From positions 1 through 64,000 of the forward strand of contig JASANC010000838.1 in assembly GCA_030248135.1 (NCBI GenBank): 64,000 nt of DNA, written 5' to 3'. The notes below the pieces were generated by a model. The model ran no database searches and had not been told where the DNA came from. It saw only the letters and a list, made by a program, of their open reading frames with translations. The position numbers were made by a program, and so were the translations under genes. Origin of the DNA: Theristus sp. LFF4_11. Taxonomy: Eukaryota; Nematoda; Chromadorea; Monhysterida; Xyalidae. Numbering within the stretch: the first letter of the stretch is position 1; each line of letters opens with the position of its first letter. Positions 43,807 through 57,082 of the stretch are shown one piece after another.

Positions 43807-44082
43807 CAGTATGGCCGAATAAATAAGACAGTCCTTGTATTCTCCATCAAGGCGGGATCAGTCGCAGACTAGGAGTTGTCTTTTTCAAGAATGCCAAGAA
43901 AATTAGCAATTGTGTGTGCAAGGGAGAAAGAATGCACAAAATAGCACGAAGAAGCAATTAGTTTGAAAAAAACACGTCAAATTTGACACACAATTGCTTT
44001 TCTGAACGTCATTTTCTTTCATTCAAATTTCGCGCGCTCCTTGCACCCTGAAAAAAGCTGCCATGTTTAATTGGCCATACCG
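43807..44082. mobile_element. Tc1/mariner-type MITE, copy B
   Basis: Begins CAGTATGGCCGAATAAATA and ends TTGGCCATACCG, flanked by TA at 43805-43806 and 44083-44084. Inverse orientation to copy A at 35217-35489, with substitutions and small indels. Non-coding. Confidence 0.78.
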
Positions 44083-44460
44083 TATTTTGTTTTTTCTGTC
44101 GTTGGATATATTCGTCTATGACGATTTTGTATGAAAGACAGTATTTGTAATCTTCACTCTCGGTGTAACGAAAACCATTTTGTTGTACTTTTCTTTTAAC
44201 TTGGTTTGTATTGATGTAATTCTGCAACAATGTATCATACATTTGAAACTTTGAGATAAAGTTGTCAAAAATGTAAGCACTCAGTAGTTCGGTATCACAC
44301 CATTCACACGACAGCGAATATTACATTCGCTGCTCCGTACTTACACCGGAAACAACGAGTGGTGTTGTTCTTTTCACGTTTGTTGTGTGAACATTGCGAA
44401 CGTGCAGCTCGGTTGGTATGGCGCGTTTCAGTGAGTTTCGTTGTTGCGAGCGTGCGTGTG
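44083..44460. other. Short region upstream of the helicase gene
   Basis: Presumed promoter and 5' UTR of the helicase. The frame of the first exon is open upstream to 44359, with an earlier in-frame ATG at that position, so the start could lie further left than 44461. Confidence 0.3.
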
Positions 44461-47400
44461 ATGTCGCTGCGTCGAGTGCTGCTGAACTACTGCTGCTGTG
44501 CCGACTCTGCCCTTGGTCGACTGCAACAACGCGACGCACTGCGATGCGCCCGCCCTCGTTCACTCAACAGCAACAGCGTCGACGTGTTCGCAGGCTTCAA
44601 CGTTGAACGCGACTGTGCCGCCGATGAGCGCGATCACCACGCGACACTGCCGACCACCAGCAACGCTGCGGCTGCGCTGCGTGACGCGAACGCGAAGGTC
44701 GCCGCCGCACTGACGCTGAAACGGGAGCGCTCGCTCGCACGCCGCCGGCGGCACGAGCACAAGCGTCGGCGTGCTCCCGACTACGAGGCGCTCTTTTTGG
44801 CAGACATCTCGCGCTGGGACATGCAGTGGCTGCGTCAACGCGCGCAAGGTCCGCCGATTTTTTGTTGTCATCACCGCGCTCGAACGGCGTTTCGTTAATC
44901 GTCCCATTGATCGATCTGCTCGGGTGGTGTTTTTGTGGGTTGATGCCGACTGATATCGCGACTGCTGTGCACTTGTTTTGCGGTTTTCCGCGGTGAAGAA
45001 AACGTGCGTGCTGGCTTGAGCACCCTGGCGCACGCATAACGTTTGGAGACGGTGGTGTCTGGCGACTGATCGGGCTGACGAACCCGGAGTCGCTGCGGTC
45101 ATCGCTAACCGCAAAAACACGTTTAGCACGCGCGGGGACAATGCGCAGCTGTCAAAGCAAAACTGATGTTAAACTTTGTGTTTGCGCACACATGTGTGCA
45201 GGGTTGGCAACGGGGAGAAACGCCGTTTTACCCGGGAAAACGGTTTTTCCCGAGGCAAATTTTTGTTTAAGTTTTTGTTAAATTTTTTTCAGTTATTTGT
45301 TTTCAAGTTTTTTTCATGATTCTGCAGGTTTTGGCACATGGATTGGAGTATGTTCAATTACAGATTCAATGGGCGACCAAGCAACAGCAAACACCGGCCG
45401 TCTGTTTCAAGACGATCAGTTGATTCCCACGAACATCACCACCAATTTTGAGAAACTGATCGAAGAACGAACGTTCAACAAACAGTATGCGTTTGAGTGG
45501 CCTGAGCACTACGGCGACTACCACTATCCGCTGCTCGTACGCGAGGCATTTGAAACTGTTAGTTGTGTTGTTGATTCTTTAGAACGTGTCGGGGCGAAAT
45601 GAGGTCCAATCGCTTTGACAACGCTTGTTTGCCTTGCACAGGCACCATAACTTCTGTTTGGGGTCCCGTTCACGCATTTTTTGCAAATATACAAGCAATA
45701 CATGTTTCAGAGCATACATGATCATTTCGTCTTGACACGTTCGAACAAACAAGCCATACCACTGAAGCTTGCTCACAAGACACTGATGACCATTCGAGAA
45801 TGATATCCCTCTCAGGTGTATCGAAGCTACTTGCAACAAAGAATCGCAGACGAGCGCAGCTCACGATCAGCGACGGGCATTGCGCTGGAGGTGCAGCGGC
45901 CGACGGGGCGCTACAAAGAGCAATTGTTTGCTCAAGGTCAGACCGCACTGGGCAGCTGTGCCAGTGACACACGCGCTGTTCATCTGTTTCTTTCAATCAT
46001 TCTTATTCGTTTTCAGTTTCCTTCAAAACGTCAACTTTTTCAAAAGATCTGTGTGCCAATTGAGTTTCTCTGAAAACAGGTGTGCAAGCCCGCGACGCGC
46101 TCACCGACCCACTGCAGCCGGACTCGGTGCTTCGCAACGGCAGTTATCTGTGTTCGCTCGCTTGCTGGGTGACGGGCACGCCCGATCGTTGTCTGGTGAT
46201 TGCAAACGACTTTGAAGTGAGACATCAGGCAGTCAGCTGAGTTGCTGCTGCTCAATGATTGCTCGAATCAGCTCGATGCAGCCAACGAGCAGGCCGGGCT
46301 CATATTTTTGAATGCACGAATTGCATATTGTTTGCAGTTTTACTGAGCCAGCGATCATTGTATTCACTTGCAACGCAACATTTTCGAACGGTTTTCATCA
46401 TCTGTCACGCTCACTGATTTGCAGACGAAGCCGCACGACTTCGCGACGAGAGACACCGCGACACAGTTCATGGTCAGTTGTAACGTGCGTCTGGTGGAAT
46501 CGGCGGACAGAGGCACTGAGCAGCACACAGTGCACACGCACAGTGGACACAGTGAAAGGCCCATGCCCGGTGATACGTTGCTGCTGCGTGTGCGTGCAGT
46601 CACGGCGCAGTTGTCTTTTTGGTTTTTTTCAATTTGCTTTTATCAACATACATAAAATTCTTGCCGGTTGGGTAGCCAGACTTGTCACCTCCATGGTGTG
46701 TCTCGCAAAACGGTAGGCACCGACCAGGATTCTCATTGCCAGTGCATGTGAATTGCACAACAAAATTGTTGTGTTGCACTGCCTGCAATTTTAGTATGGA
46801 CATTCTGAGAACCACTGATGACGATTGATGTTGTTGCAGCCACTGTTGAACTTGAGTCGTTACCGGCGTTACATGCGAGCGATTGCTCTCGATGCGATCA
46901 ACGATCAGTTGCGCAACGCGCTCCTGCGACCGGCCGACCACGACGGCGTCTTCTCGTTGGCCTCCGCGCACACGGCGGTTCGCAGGCGATTTTGGTTGTT
47001 TCGGGAACAACGAACACGCTTTCTGGGGTTCTGTGTGGTTCGGTCGAGCGTAGATGGAAAGTTTTTTAAATCGCGATCAACGGCTACCAATCAGTAACAG
47101 CAAACGATCATATTTGTCGTTATCTTCTCTTTGGTTCTGCGACTCAGGAATGATAAGAGACCCTGAGATACGACTGGATCACTGAGCAAATTTGAATTGC
47201 CCCATCAAATATTGAACTGATTTTTTCCACGTCTGCAAACGTATTTGGTCGCAGAACCAGAAAAAAATAGATAATAGCATGGTTTTATTTTGCAGAGAAC
47301 CGCAAGAACTGGCCGTAAGACGGACCTGCGTGTGAGCGGCTTCAACAGCGCGCAGCGTGCAGTCATTGAGACGTTGTTTGACGACTTCATGAACAAACGC

Positions 47401-50400
47401 AACAAACCGAGAATCGCACTGGTGCACGGCCCGCCAGGCACCGGCAAATCGGCCACCATTGTTGGCCTCGTTGACAGACTCGTTCACGTAAAGTTGTCGC
47501 TGTTGTTCAAGAGATTGGTGGTTTGTCGAAGCCTGTCACACTGAGTGGTGAAAGTGTGCAATGGAGTGACAGGCGGCTCCATGCGCAGTTTGTGTGCGCT
47601 CTGTGATCAGCTGCCTCGATCGCTGTCTGTGTCCAGGCACGTCGCCAGCTGGAACGCCAAGCCGCTGGCAACCGACGTCGCTTGAACGAGTTACAGCGGA
47701 CGCTTGGCCCGATCCTGCTCTGTGCGCCATCGAACAACGCCGTCGACAACGTGATGCTGGCAATGTTGCGGCGTAACCAACGATGCACGCAAGAAACATG
47801 TGTGTCTGCCATTCAAACGTTTGTAACGGTGGTGGTAGGTGGCAGCAGCATGGTAACTGCAGCATGCAGTGGTACGCAACAACACCCAATCAGTTCAGTT
47901 GTGTGATTTCCAGCCGCATGGCGTCTGCTGCGCGTTGGTCAAACGATCGACATGCACCCGGAGGTCGCAGCCACGATTGCACTGCCGCAGTCGGCGCCAA
48001 AGCACGAGGCTGAACAGAGGCTGAACGAGGCGCACGTGATTGGCACGACGTTGATGTCCAGCAGTGCGCCCGTCACCGACTCGTTGCTCGGTGTACGTGG
48101 GTCTTCGCTCTTGGTGGTTGCCTTGAGTTGCAGTGGAGTGTGACATTCGCATTGGCACGTTCGTTGATTCGCCAACCTGAAGTTGTTCGCTGTTGTTATG
48201 CGTAGTGGACAATGCTGATGGACGGCTCAGAGTGGACTGGACACCGATTGCGATGGACTGGAGCGCAACCAGCTTGCCCCACCACAGCACCATAGCAAAC
48301 AGCTGATAATTGACAGCCACCCACGTGGTGCAAACTTGATATCACATACATCATTACTGTTGCTGATCTAATTCGTTTTTTTTTGAAGGCTCACAAGAAA
48401 ACACAAGTCCATTCGTTTTTTGTTTCATTTTCAGAAGAAACTGCAGTGTGTGCTGGTGGACGAGGCGTGCCAATCGACGGAGATCGAAGCGCTGCTGCCA
48501 TTGCGCTTCGACTGCAACAAAGTCGCTCTGTTTGGCGACCCGTGTCAGTTGCAGCCGACTGTTTTGGCGCCTGTAAGAATTCGGAAATTTGAAGTCTTAT
48601 ATGTCCAGTCAAACTATAAGACATGCATAAACAACTGCAATTCGTGCATTCTAGCGTTTCAGTCTGGTATGCTGAATTGCTGCATTGAGCTGGATAAGTG
48701 AACCAATCAGTGAGCTCAACTCAGAAGCAACTGATCAGCTGACTGCACGTTCACATTCAACCAATCCACTGTGTTTCACCGTGCACCGCGTTTCTCTTGC
48801 ACAGGCTCTCCTGTCAACGACGTTCCCGAACAGTCTCTATTCGCGCATCGTGCATCAGCTGACCAACGGCCAATCTGAGCATTTCTGCCGGCAGGCGTTT
48901 CTCTTGGACACCCAGTATCGTATGGCCAGCGAAATCGCACATTTCCCGTCGGCGTTCGTCTACGAGAATCGATTGAAAACCGAGTCAGTTGTTGTCATGT
49001 GGGGTCATATGAGTGGCAGAGAAACTGCTCTTGAATTGGGAATCATGGTTAGTTTTTTAATTTTTTTCAGCGAATCCGTCGAGAAAGAGGTGCGTAAGAA
49101 TTACGGTCAACTGTCGCGGTATCTCGTGTTCAACACACCGAGTGGCCAAGAACGACTTGACCCAGTGACATTGTTCGTGGTCTCTTCTCTGTTCACATTC
49201 TTTGGTTGTTCTGCTATCAGAAAGCATCAACTGTTTCATTTTCTCGAACACCAATCAGCAGACCGTGACCGTGTTTGCTTCGTTTTCCCCAGGTCGTACT
49301 GCAATTGCTACGAAGCGAATTTCGTGGGCGACCTTTGTGAAGTGATTTGTGGTGTGGGTAAACTGGCAGCCGGTGCTATCGGTGTGATCACGTTCTACGC
49401 TGACCAAGTAGCACTCACTGAACGCACTCTGCGGCGGCGCAAGTAACATTGAGAGCATCTGTAGTGATGTCTTTCCACCAGTTTCCAGAAACTTGAAACG
49501 TACCAAAGCCAAGCTCCGCTGGTTGGCATGGATGGACGACCAGCGTCACGTGACACAAAGTGCTTGCCAGTATTGAACGAGTATAGTTGCTCTTCGTAGT
49601 TCTTGTTTAGGGCAGCTCTGACCACGAAGCCTTTTGGTTTTCAGGTTTCAAGCAATTGTGTCAATTAGCGGATGGGCTAATGTTGATTGGGCAAGGCAGG
49701 TTCCAAACGAATAAGCTTCTGTCATTCTAAGTGAGATTGGTTATTATTAAGATTTGGCCAACTGAGCAACGTTGAAGTGAACACGGTCGACGGGTTCCAA
49801 GGTCGAGAAAAGCACGTGATCATTTTGTCGTGCGTCCGGTCGAGTCGGTTGGGGTAGGTGGCCATTTTGAACAATTGCTGCACGGCAGGTTGCAGAGTTG
49901 ATTGAGTGAGTAAGTGATTGATTGATTGATTGAACTGAACTGAACTGATTGATTGACTGATGCATAGTGCGTCTAATGTTTCCAGTTTTGTTGCTGACAC
50001 ACGACGAATGAATGTGGCGATCACACGTGCCAAGTACGCGCTGTACATCGTCGGCAACACAGACGTGCTAGCGGTTGGTCCGGTTGCACACTGTTGTTGT
50101 AATTCCTTGTTGTCATTTTTGATACTTTCCTGATTTTTAAGAGACCGTCCGGAATTAGGAGGAACATTTTGGTAATACTCTGCCCCTAGCCGAAAATCGA
50201 TTTCGCTCAAATTTGGTATGGAGGTACCCTTAGGTCCAACTAAGAAAAAACCGGCCCGCTTTTGGAATGAGACCCTTGTGGTGTGGCGCTACAGGTCTCC
50301 AAAGTAGGGTATTTCGTCGAAAAACGTCATTTTTGGCGTTTTGAAAAAAAGATCTTTTAAGGCAACACAGAAGCGTTATCGAATATTGGTGTTAATATGA

Positions 50401-53400
50401 AAAATGTAGTATTTTGCAAGGGCTTTCATGTGTTGCATTTAGTTTTTCAAAAAACATAAACTTATATTTTGGTATAAACAAAAAACCTAAAAAATAAATT
50501 TTAAAAATTTCACTTTTTGGCTTTATTGCGTCGGCGTTTAGTCCGACCCAAAAATTCTCTTCGCTATCTTTTTCGCAATAAAAAATTGGTCTAGAAAACG
50601 TTTTAACGAAATGCAAACCGTTTACTCTTTTGAGGTTTTTTTTCGTTGCAAGGTTGGTTGAGAATTTTTTTTGCTAGTATAAGCTTTTATTGCTTTATTA
50701 AGTTTATCTAAAAAAACGTTTTAACCAATGTGATCTGTGCCATATATACGTAGTTTTGAACGCTCTTTCACGTGGTTTTGATTTGTTTTAAAAAATATTA
50801 AACTATATGTTTGGTGCAAACACAAAATTGCTTCAAACCCCAGAATTTTTGGTGTACCATGAAGAAGTTCATGGTTTCTGCAGTCACAACGTTTTTACTT
50901 ATCGTAGTTTTCTTTGCACCATCATTTTCATTGTAAAAAACTGGTCTAGAAAACATTTTAGCAAGATGCAAACCGTTCCCATTTTTGGTTTTTTTCGTTA
51001 CAATGTTGGTTGAAAATTTTTTATTTTTGCTAGTTAAGCTTTTATTGGTTCATAAAGTTCATTTCAAAACGTTTTAACCAATATGATCTGTTCCATACAT
51101 ACGTAATTTCAAATGTTTTAATAAATTTCAAACTATATGTTCGGTGCAAACACAAAATTGTGTCAAATCCCAGACCTTTTGGTGTAAATGAAGAAGTTCA
51201 TGGTTTCTGCAATCAAAACGTTTTACCTTATTGTTTTTTCTTTACACCATCGTTTTCACCGTAAGAAACTGGTCTAGAAAACATTTTAACAAGATGCAAA
51301 CCGTTCCGTTTTTTAAGGATTTTCGTTACAAGGTTGGTTGAGAACTTTTGATTTTTCCTAGCATAAGCTTTTGTTGCTTCGTTAGGTCTATTTAAAAACG
51401 TTTTAACCAACGTGATCTAAACCATATATACGTAGTTTTGAACGCTCTTTCATGTAGTTTAGTTTGTGTTAAAAATATTAAACTATATGTTTGGTGCAAA
51501 TACAAAATTGCTTAAAATCCCAGACTGTTGGTGTACCATGAAGAAATTCATGAACTCTGCAGTCGCAACGTTTTAACTAACCGTGATTTTCTTTAAACCA
51601 CCATTTTAACCGTAAAAATGGTTAGACTTTGTACCAACAAAGACACCTCTGTTTCCATTGCTATGAAACTGTCCCCCTCTTTTGGCCATCATAACCAAAA
51701 AACACCTAATTATTCAATAGCGTTTTCTAATTTTTGCGTTAGCTACAATAACTTTGAACGTTTTTTTGTAGTAGATTATTTCATTTATTTTGTTTTGTAG
51801 AAACAAGAAATTCCTTAAATCCAGGTTGGTTAGCTGATCAGTTTTTTGTAGTACAACGTTAATTATGGGTTCTGTTCTTGGCACCATATCTAACGTCTAA
51901 TGGTTAGAATCGGTGTGGCCAAAAAGAAGCTTCGCATTGGCATTGCTATTAGAAAAGCCCCTTCACTTGGCCATATCAAAAAACAATTAGAGTATTGTTA
52001 AAATGAATTTGAGTATTGTTTTTGTTTTTCAGGGTTGTATAAAATTATTTAAATTTTTTTTTGGTCAAGCAAAAACTTAAGATTCTTTGCGTTTAAGCAA
52101 AAAACAGTTGTTCCGAAAACTTAATTTTTTAGTCACTTCCATAGCCGGTGTCTTTTGATCGTGAAGAACTTCCAGAGGCTTTTTGTATTATTTTTTTAAA
52201 ATTGTTTTCCTGTTATAATTGCACAGCAATTTAGTTGTTATGTTCAGTATTACAGCATTTGGTACCGATCCGTTGTGAAAACATCAAAACACTGCAAGAA
52301 AAAACGGTTAGTGAAGCGTTGTTAAGAATGGTAATCCAATACATCCACCCTGGGCTTAACGGATTTTTGTGCTGCACTAAAACACACATAACACACACAT
52401 TAAACTTTATGTGAAGTCTCAAATACTATTCGCACAGTTCCATAAAACCCTTTAACCATTTAGTGGTTTTTTCGTTATGATTGCCACAAAGAGGGGAGCT
52501 CTTAGCAATGGAAACAACAGGTGTTTCTTTGTTTGTTGTCAACAGTGTTTCTAGACCAGTTTTGTACGGTTAAAATGATGGTTTAAAGAAAATCACGGTT
52601 AGTTAAACGTTGCGACTGCAGAGTTCTGAATTTCTTCTTCCCAAAGTCTGGGATTTTAAGCAATTTTGTTTTCACCAAACATTAGTTTATTTTTTTTAAA
52701 CAACTAAACCACATAAAGAGCGTTCAAATTACGTTTTGGTTTAGATCACGTTGGTTAAAACGTTTTCAAATAGCTTACGAGCAACAAAAGCTTTGCTAGG
52801 AAAAATCAAAAGTTCTAACCAACGTATAACGAAAATCCTTAAAACGGAACGGTTTGCATCTTGTTAAAATGTTTTCTAGACCAGTTTTACGGTGAAACGT
52901 GGTGTAAGGAAAACGATAAGGTAAACGTTTTGATTCGAACCATAACTTCATCCCGTTGGGTTTGCATTTGTTTTCCCTATAGTTGATCAAACAACCAGTA
53001 AGAGATTATCTATTATGATAGTCTTTCTTTTTATTTTAACCATAACAATAGCAAATTTTAAAATTTACGAGAAAAAAAAAAATGGAGGTTTCATCTTATT
53101 TTTCAAACCAGTTTGCATTTGGTGCAAAAAAACTACTAAGTACGCTCAGACCATCTTCTTGTCTGGGGTTGAAGATTTGTGTTTGCACCAAACTTAGTTA
53201 TTTAAAACAATTAAACCACGTGAAAGAGGTTCAAAACTAGTATTTGACAGATCAGGTTAAAACTTTTTTAGATAACTTATAAAGATAAGAGTTCTAGCAA
53301 AATTCTACCAACTTGCAACGAAAAACTCAAAGAGTGACGGTTTGCATCTCGTTAACGTTTGAGACCATGCAAAAAGATAGGGGAGTTTGGGTCGGTAAAC

Positions 53401-54119
53401 GCCGAAGCATAAAGCCAACTGTTTTTGTTTTTTTTAGGTTTTTTGTTATACCAAAATAAAAGTTTTGTTTTTTAAAAAACTAAATCAACACATGAAGCCC
53501 TTGCAATATATTTCTATCAACACCAATATTCGATAACGCTTCTGTGTTGCCTTAAAAGACCTTTTTTTCAAAACGCCAAAAATGACGTTTTTCGACGAAA
53601 TACCCTACTTTGCACACCACAAGGGTCTCATTCCAAAAGCGGGCCGGTTTTTTCTTAGTTGGACCTAAGGGTACCTCCATACCAAATTTGAGCGAAATCG
53701 ATTTTCGGCTAGGGGCAAAAATGTTCCACCGGTTTGCGGACGGTCTCTTAAAGTGCATTCATGAGTTTGGAATAGAAATCCAAGTGTTTCATGAATGCAG
53801 AAAAATAACTACGGCTAGCCCTGTGTGATAGTCATGGGTCACTGCTGCTGCTAGCCTCACACAGCCTGCTGGCACTAAATGATTTTTCATCTTTTCATGA
53901 ATGCGTTTTTTTAAAGTGCTTACTAGCAAGGTATCGCTGAATGCTATTCTATGAATGCATCTTCACTGTTCAGTTTTCATTTAAGAAACTGTTATGTTGC
54001 AGACGGCCACCGCTTGGCGAAACTTGGTGGATGACGCAAAACAGCGCAGTTGTTTTGTTGATGTGGGTCGCACGAATGGACGCAGCGCTTTCCATCGTTT
54101 GTTGCCCGTTGCACAGTGA
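44461..54119 (+). CDS. SETX: Sen1/senataxin-type superfamily 1 RNA/DNA helicase
   Basis: About 16 exons: 44461-44848, 45328-45557, 45816-45936, 46080-46216, 46425-46589 (end tentative), 46840 to about 46950-47050 (end uncertain), 47296-47487, 47637-47772, 47914-48092, 48435-48572, 48805-48983, 49071-49164 (end tentative), 49293-49442, 49767-49853, 49986-50073, 54003-54119. Product about 840 residues. All SF1 motifs appear in order: FNSAQ, Walker A GPPGTGKS, CAPSNNAVDN, the HVIGTTL block, DEACQS (motif II), GDPCQLQPT (III), QYRM (IV), VDGFQGRE (V), NVAITRAK (VI), then WRNLVDDAKQRSCF as in Sen1. The N-terminal ISRWDMQWL and FETVYRSYL segments fit the Sen1 brace region. Such enzymes unwind RNA-DNA hybrids and act in transcription termination. 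It lacks the long N-terminal scaffold of human senataxin. One junction (49164 to 49293) does not keep frame with simple GT-AG sites. A 3.6-kb transposon sits in the last intron. Confidence 0.88.
49905..49962. repeat. GATT/GAACT compound microsatellite in helicase intron
   Basis: Tandem GATT and GAACT units between the exons carrying motifs V and VI. Confidence 0.8.
50141..53747. mobile_element. Non-autonomous TTAA-flanked palindromic element (piggyBac-like)
   Basis: Ends are GAGACCGTCCG and its inverse CGGACGGTCTC, each directly abutting TTAA (50137-50140 and 53748-53751), the target-site signature of piggyBac transposons. The outer roughly 280 bases at each end are inverted copies (shared blocks around GGTATGGAGGTACCCTTAGG and CGTTATCGAATATTGG). 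Inner sequence is also largely palindromic: tandem units of roughly 330-355 bases containing ACTGGTCTAGAAAACATTTT and GATGCAAACCGTTCC occur at about 50576, 50931 and 51259 and inverted at about 52850 and 53335. No transposase ORF was found. The element lies wholly inside the last intron of the helicase, leaving exons intact. Confidence 0.78.
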
Positions 54120-54430
54120 GCTCGTTTTTAGCTTTGCTGTTTATTGTGAAATAAAACTTCTGCGGGTTTACGCGCTGAGAGTATCAAAATACCACTAATC
54201 AGGGTTACAGAAGACTTTTCAGCACAATAATTTCTTTTGTTGACCAACCTGACTGGGAAAAATATCGAAACAATCAAATAAGAACGGCAAATGGTCGCTA
54301 CAGTGTAGAAACGGAAGTTTTGTCAAGGGTGACTGAAAGTGCTGGTTTGTGTTAGCTAGTAATCAGGGTCCTTCTCAACTCAGTCAGTACTCAAGTTTGT
54401 TTCTGTGCAGTAGCTGTGCGCAGATTGCAC
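54120..54430. other. Helicase-COASY intergenic spacer
   Basis: About 310 bases between the helicase stop and the first clear COASY codon. A good acceptor (TTTCTGTGCAG at about 54410) just before the COASY reading frame suggests that an upstream 5' exon of COASY lies in or before this spacer. Confidence 0.4.
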
Positions 54431-57082
54431 ATGCACTCCGATTGCTTAGTGAGCCTGCACAGATGCAGCAGTGCACGCAGCAGCAAGCAGCCGCAGCCCC
54501 CGGAGGTGTTGCTGCCGGCCAGCGCGAGCGCCATCGAGCAGCGTCGTGTGGCCGTCGTGCTGGGCGGCACGTTCGACCGGCTCCATGACGGGCATCGCAG
54601 GCTGCTCGCGGCCGCAGCGACCTTGGCCACGGAGAAAGTCACCGTCGGCGTCACGCACGGGCCCATGCTCGCACGTAAGGCTGCTCACAGGGCAAACTGA
54701 TAGTCATGCAACGTACAACCCACTGCGACAAACAATCCAATTCAAAACAAGACTCGAACTGTTGGTTCAGTGCAGAATCCTGTGTTCTCAGGCAAAGTGC
54801 TGTGCGAACTGATACAACCGCTTGACGTGCGCATCGAGGAAGTGCGTCGCTTTCTGAAACAAGCGAATCCACGCCTGCAGCAGTACGTGCACAGTCACAC
54901 TGAACGTTGCTAAACGGCCCAGTCCAAAGACAGGCCACCTGGTTGTTGTAGCACAACAGTAAGATAACACAGTCACAAACAAGGACACAAGCATGGATGC
55001 AAAAAACACAGCAGCGTGTGTGCTTGTCAGCGACTGTACAACATCACAGTGCTACAAGTGCGCTGTCTTCACAGCAGCATTTTTTAAACAAGCAAACGTT
55101 GCTCCCTGTTGCTGATCGCTGATGACATGCTGTGCGCAGGTATGAGGTTGTGCCGATTTGTGATCCGTTTGGTCCGTCCATCGTCGACTCTGCTCTTGAT
55201 GCGATTGTGGTCAGCCGAGAGACAGTCAAAGGTGCTCATCGGGTCAACCAAAAACGCATTGAAAACGTATGCATCTGTTTGCTCGGGTGGTTTTTATCGT
55301 CAGTTATTATTCATTGGTTTGTGAGCTGTGCACTACCACCGAGGTAGTGTGTGCTGTGGTGTGCTCATTGTTTCATTCTGTGCTTGCAGCTTCAACAAAA
55401 ATCGTGAGTCTGTTTCAATTGCAGGGTCTCGACCAGTTGGATGTGTTCATCATTGACTTCGTCAAAGATGCCTCGTCTGAGTCTGCTGAGAAACTCAGCT
55501 CCACTGAGGTGCGAAAACGGCAACTCGGCAAAATGCTGAAACCGCCGGTTCGGTGCAATTTATTCGGCCAAACTGTTTCCACACGTTTTATTCTGACTTT
55601 CAGTTTGTGTCAGCCACTAATAAATTCATTTTCAGACAGGGACGCGAAAAAACGAAACAGGACCGTACATTATTGGTCTAGCGGGTGGAATCGCGAGTGG
55701 CAAGACGCACATTGCCGGCTATCTGGCCGAGTTGGGCGCGGACGTCGTTGACTGCGACACACTCGCCCATGAGACGTACTTGCCCGGCACTGCTGTGTAC
55801 GACAGGTGTGGTGCTGTGCACGTTCCGTCTTTGCGTTCGCTGTTTTGTTTAGAACAAGGAACAAGAACGAGACTCATTAAGCCAATAGGAAAAAGGAGTT
55901 GTTTAAAGCTGGTTTCCAAATCTATGATCGTGGGCACCATTCAGCTCACTAAACTTGGTACAACTAATCTGCCAGCTTTGGTCCGTTCTGAACAAACTGG
56001 GATGAATAAAGTTCCAGCAGCATGTTTGTTTTGTCTTTTGTGCTACTGTGGTACTTACATTGCATCTCAGATTGATTGATGAGTTCGGCATTGCGATCGT
56101 GCATGGTGAACGTGGCCGCGCGATTGACCGCCGCGTTCTTGGCAACGTTGTGTTCGAAGACGAGGTGGGAAGTTGACTGAAGTCTGCGTCGCTCACTGTG
56201 CACTTGCACTGGCATTCACTGCGCGTTGTCCCAGCCATAAAATGCTTTGCTTGCACGCATCTATTGACTGATTGAAACCGCAAACGAGCTTCATCTGTTG
56301 TACTGTCGACAAACGTCCATCCATCTATCCAACCATTTTTATTTTGCTGAAAACATGAACCCCGAATAGTGTTATGCCGCCTGGTGCTAGCATTGAGCCG
56401 ACGCAAGTGGCCAACCAGTGAGTCTCTCAGTGGCTTCATTTTGTTGTTTTCTCGCACAGAATCGCCGTCATCGTCTTGAGCAGATCGTCTGGCCTGCCAT
56501 CAAGCAGCTCGTCCATCAGCGAATACAGAAATCAAGTTCGACCAAAGTGTCATTTGTCAGTGTTGCGTTGTGTCATCGTGTTTTGTATTGCTCTGCAATC
56601 AACGAGTGCATTTGTGTCAGCAAGTCGAGTGCTCGTGTTGGATGCCGCCGTGCTGCTGGAAGCGCACTGGGACAGTCTCGTAGACGAAGTGTGGCTGCCA
56701 ATCATTCCGAAAGACGAGGCAGTCAAACGGTTGGCTGAGCGAAACAAACTCACAGAGCAACAGGTGGGATGGCAATGGGCCCATTGCGTGGCCTGTTGGC
56801 GCTTTTGCAGCTGACTGGACTGAGCTGTACGCAACTGACAGTCTACGAGTTTAGCCAATTCGCATGCCACCTTTCGTCGTGTTTGTGGCATAAGTGCTGT
56901 GCCGTTGTCGTGACTTTTATGATGAAATATACAAAGATGCGAACGTTCGTGAATGATTGCAGGCGACACAACGTTTGGACGCGCAGATGAGCAACGCTGA
57001 ACGCATGCAACACGCGAACGTTGTGTTCTGCTCGCTGTGGCAATACGAAGAGACCAAACGACAGGTATTATCTCTTCTTTAA
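54431..57082 (+). CDS. COASY: Bifunctional coenzyme A synthase (PPAT and dephospho-CoA kinase)
   Basis: Nine coding exons: 54431-54674, 54792-54882, 55140-55266, 55425-55547, 55636-55805, 56071-56164, 56460-56535, 56621-56763, 56963-57082; total 396 codons with stop, all phases consistent. The first half is a phosphopantetheine adenylyltransferase domain with [11 protein letters not shown] (45-55), [17 protein letters not shown] and VVSRET. The second half is dephospho-CoA kinase: P-loop [11 protein letters not shown] (209-219), [42 protein letters not shown] and NVVFCSLW. Together they perform the last two steps of CoA synthesis, 4'-phosphopantetheine to dephospho-CoA to CoA. It lacks most of the roughly 180-residue N-terminal region of human COASY, unless exons lie upstream. 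The end is modelled as read-through of a GT site giving VLSLL then TAA; a last short exon is possible. The exon 7-8 junction uses a weak donor. Confidence 0.93.
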
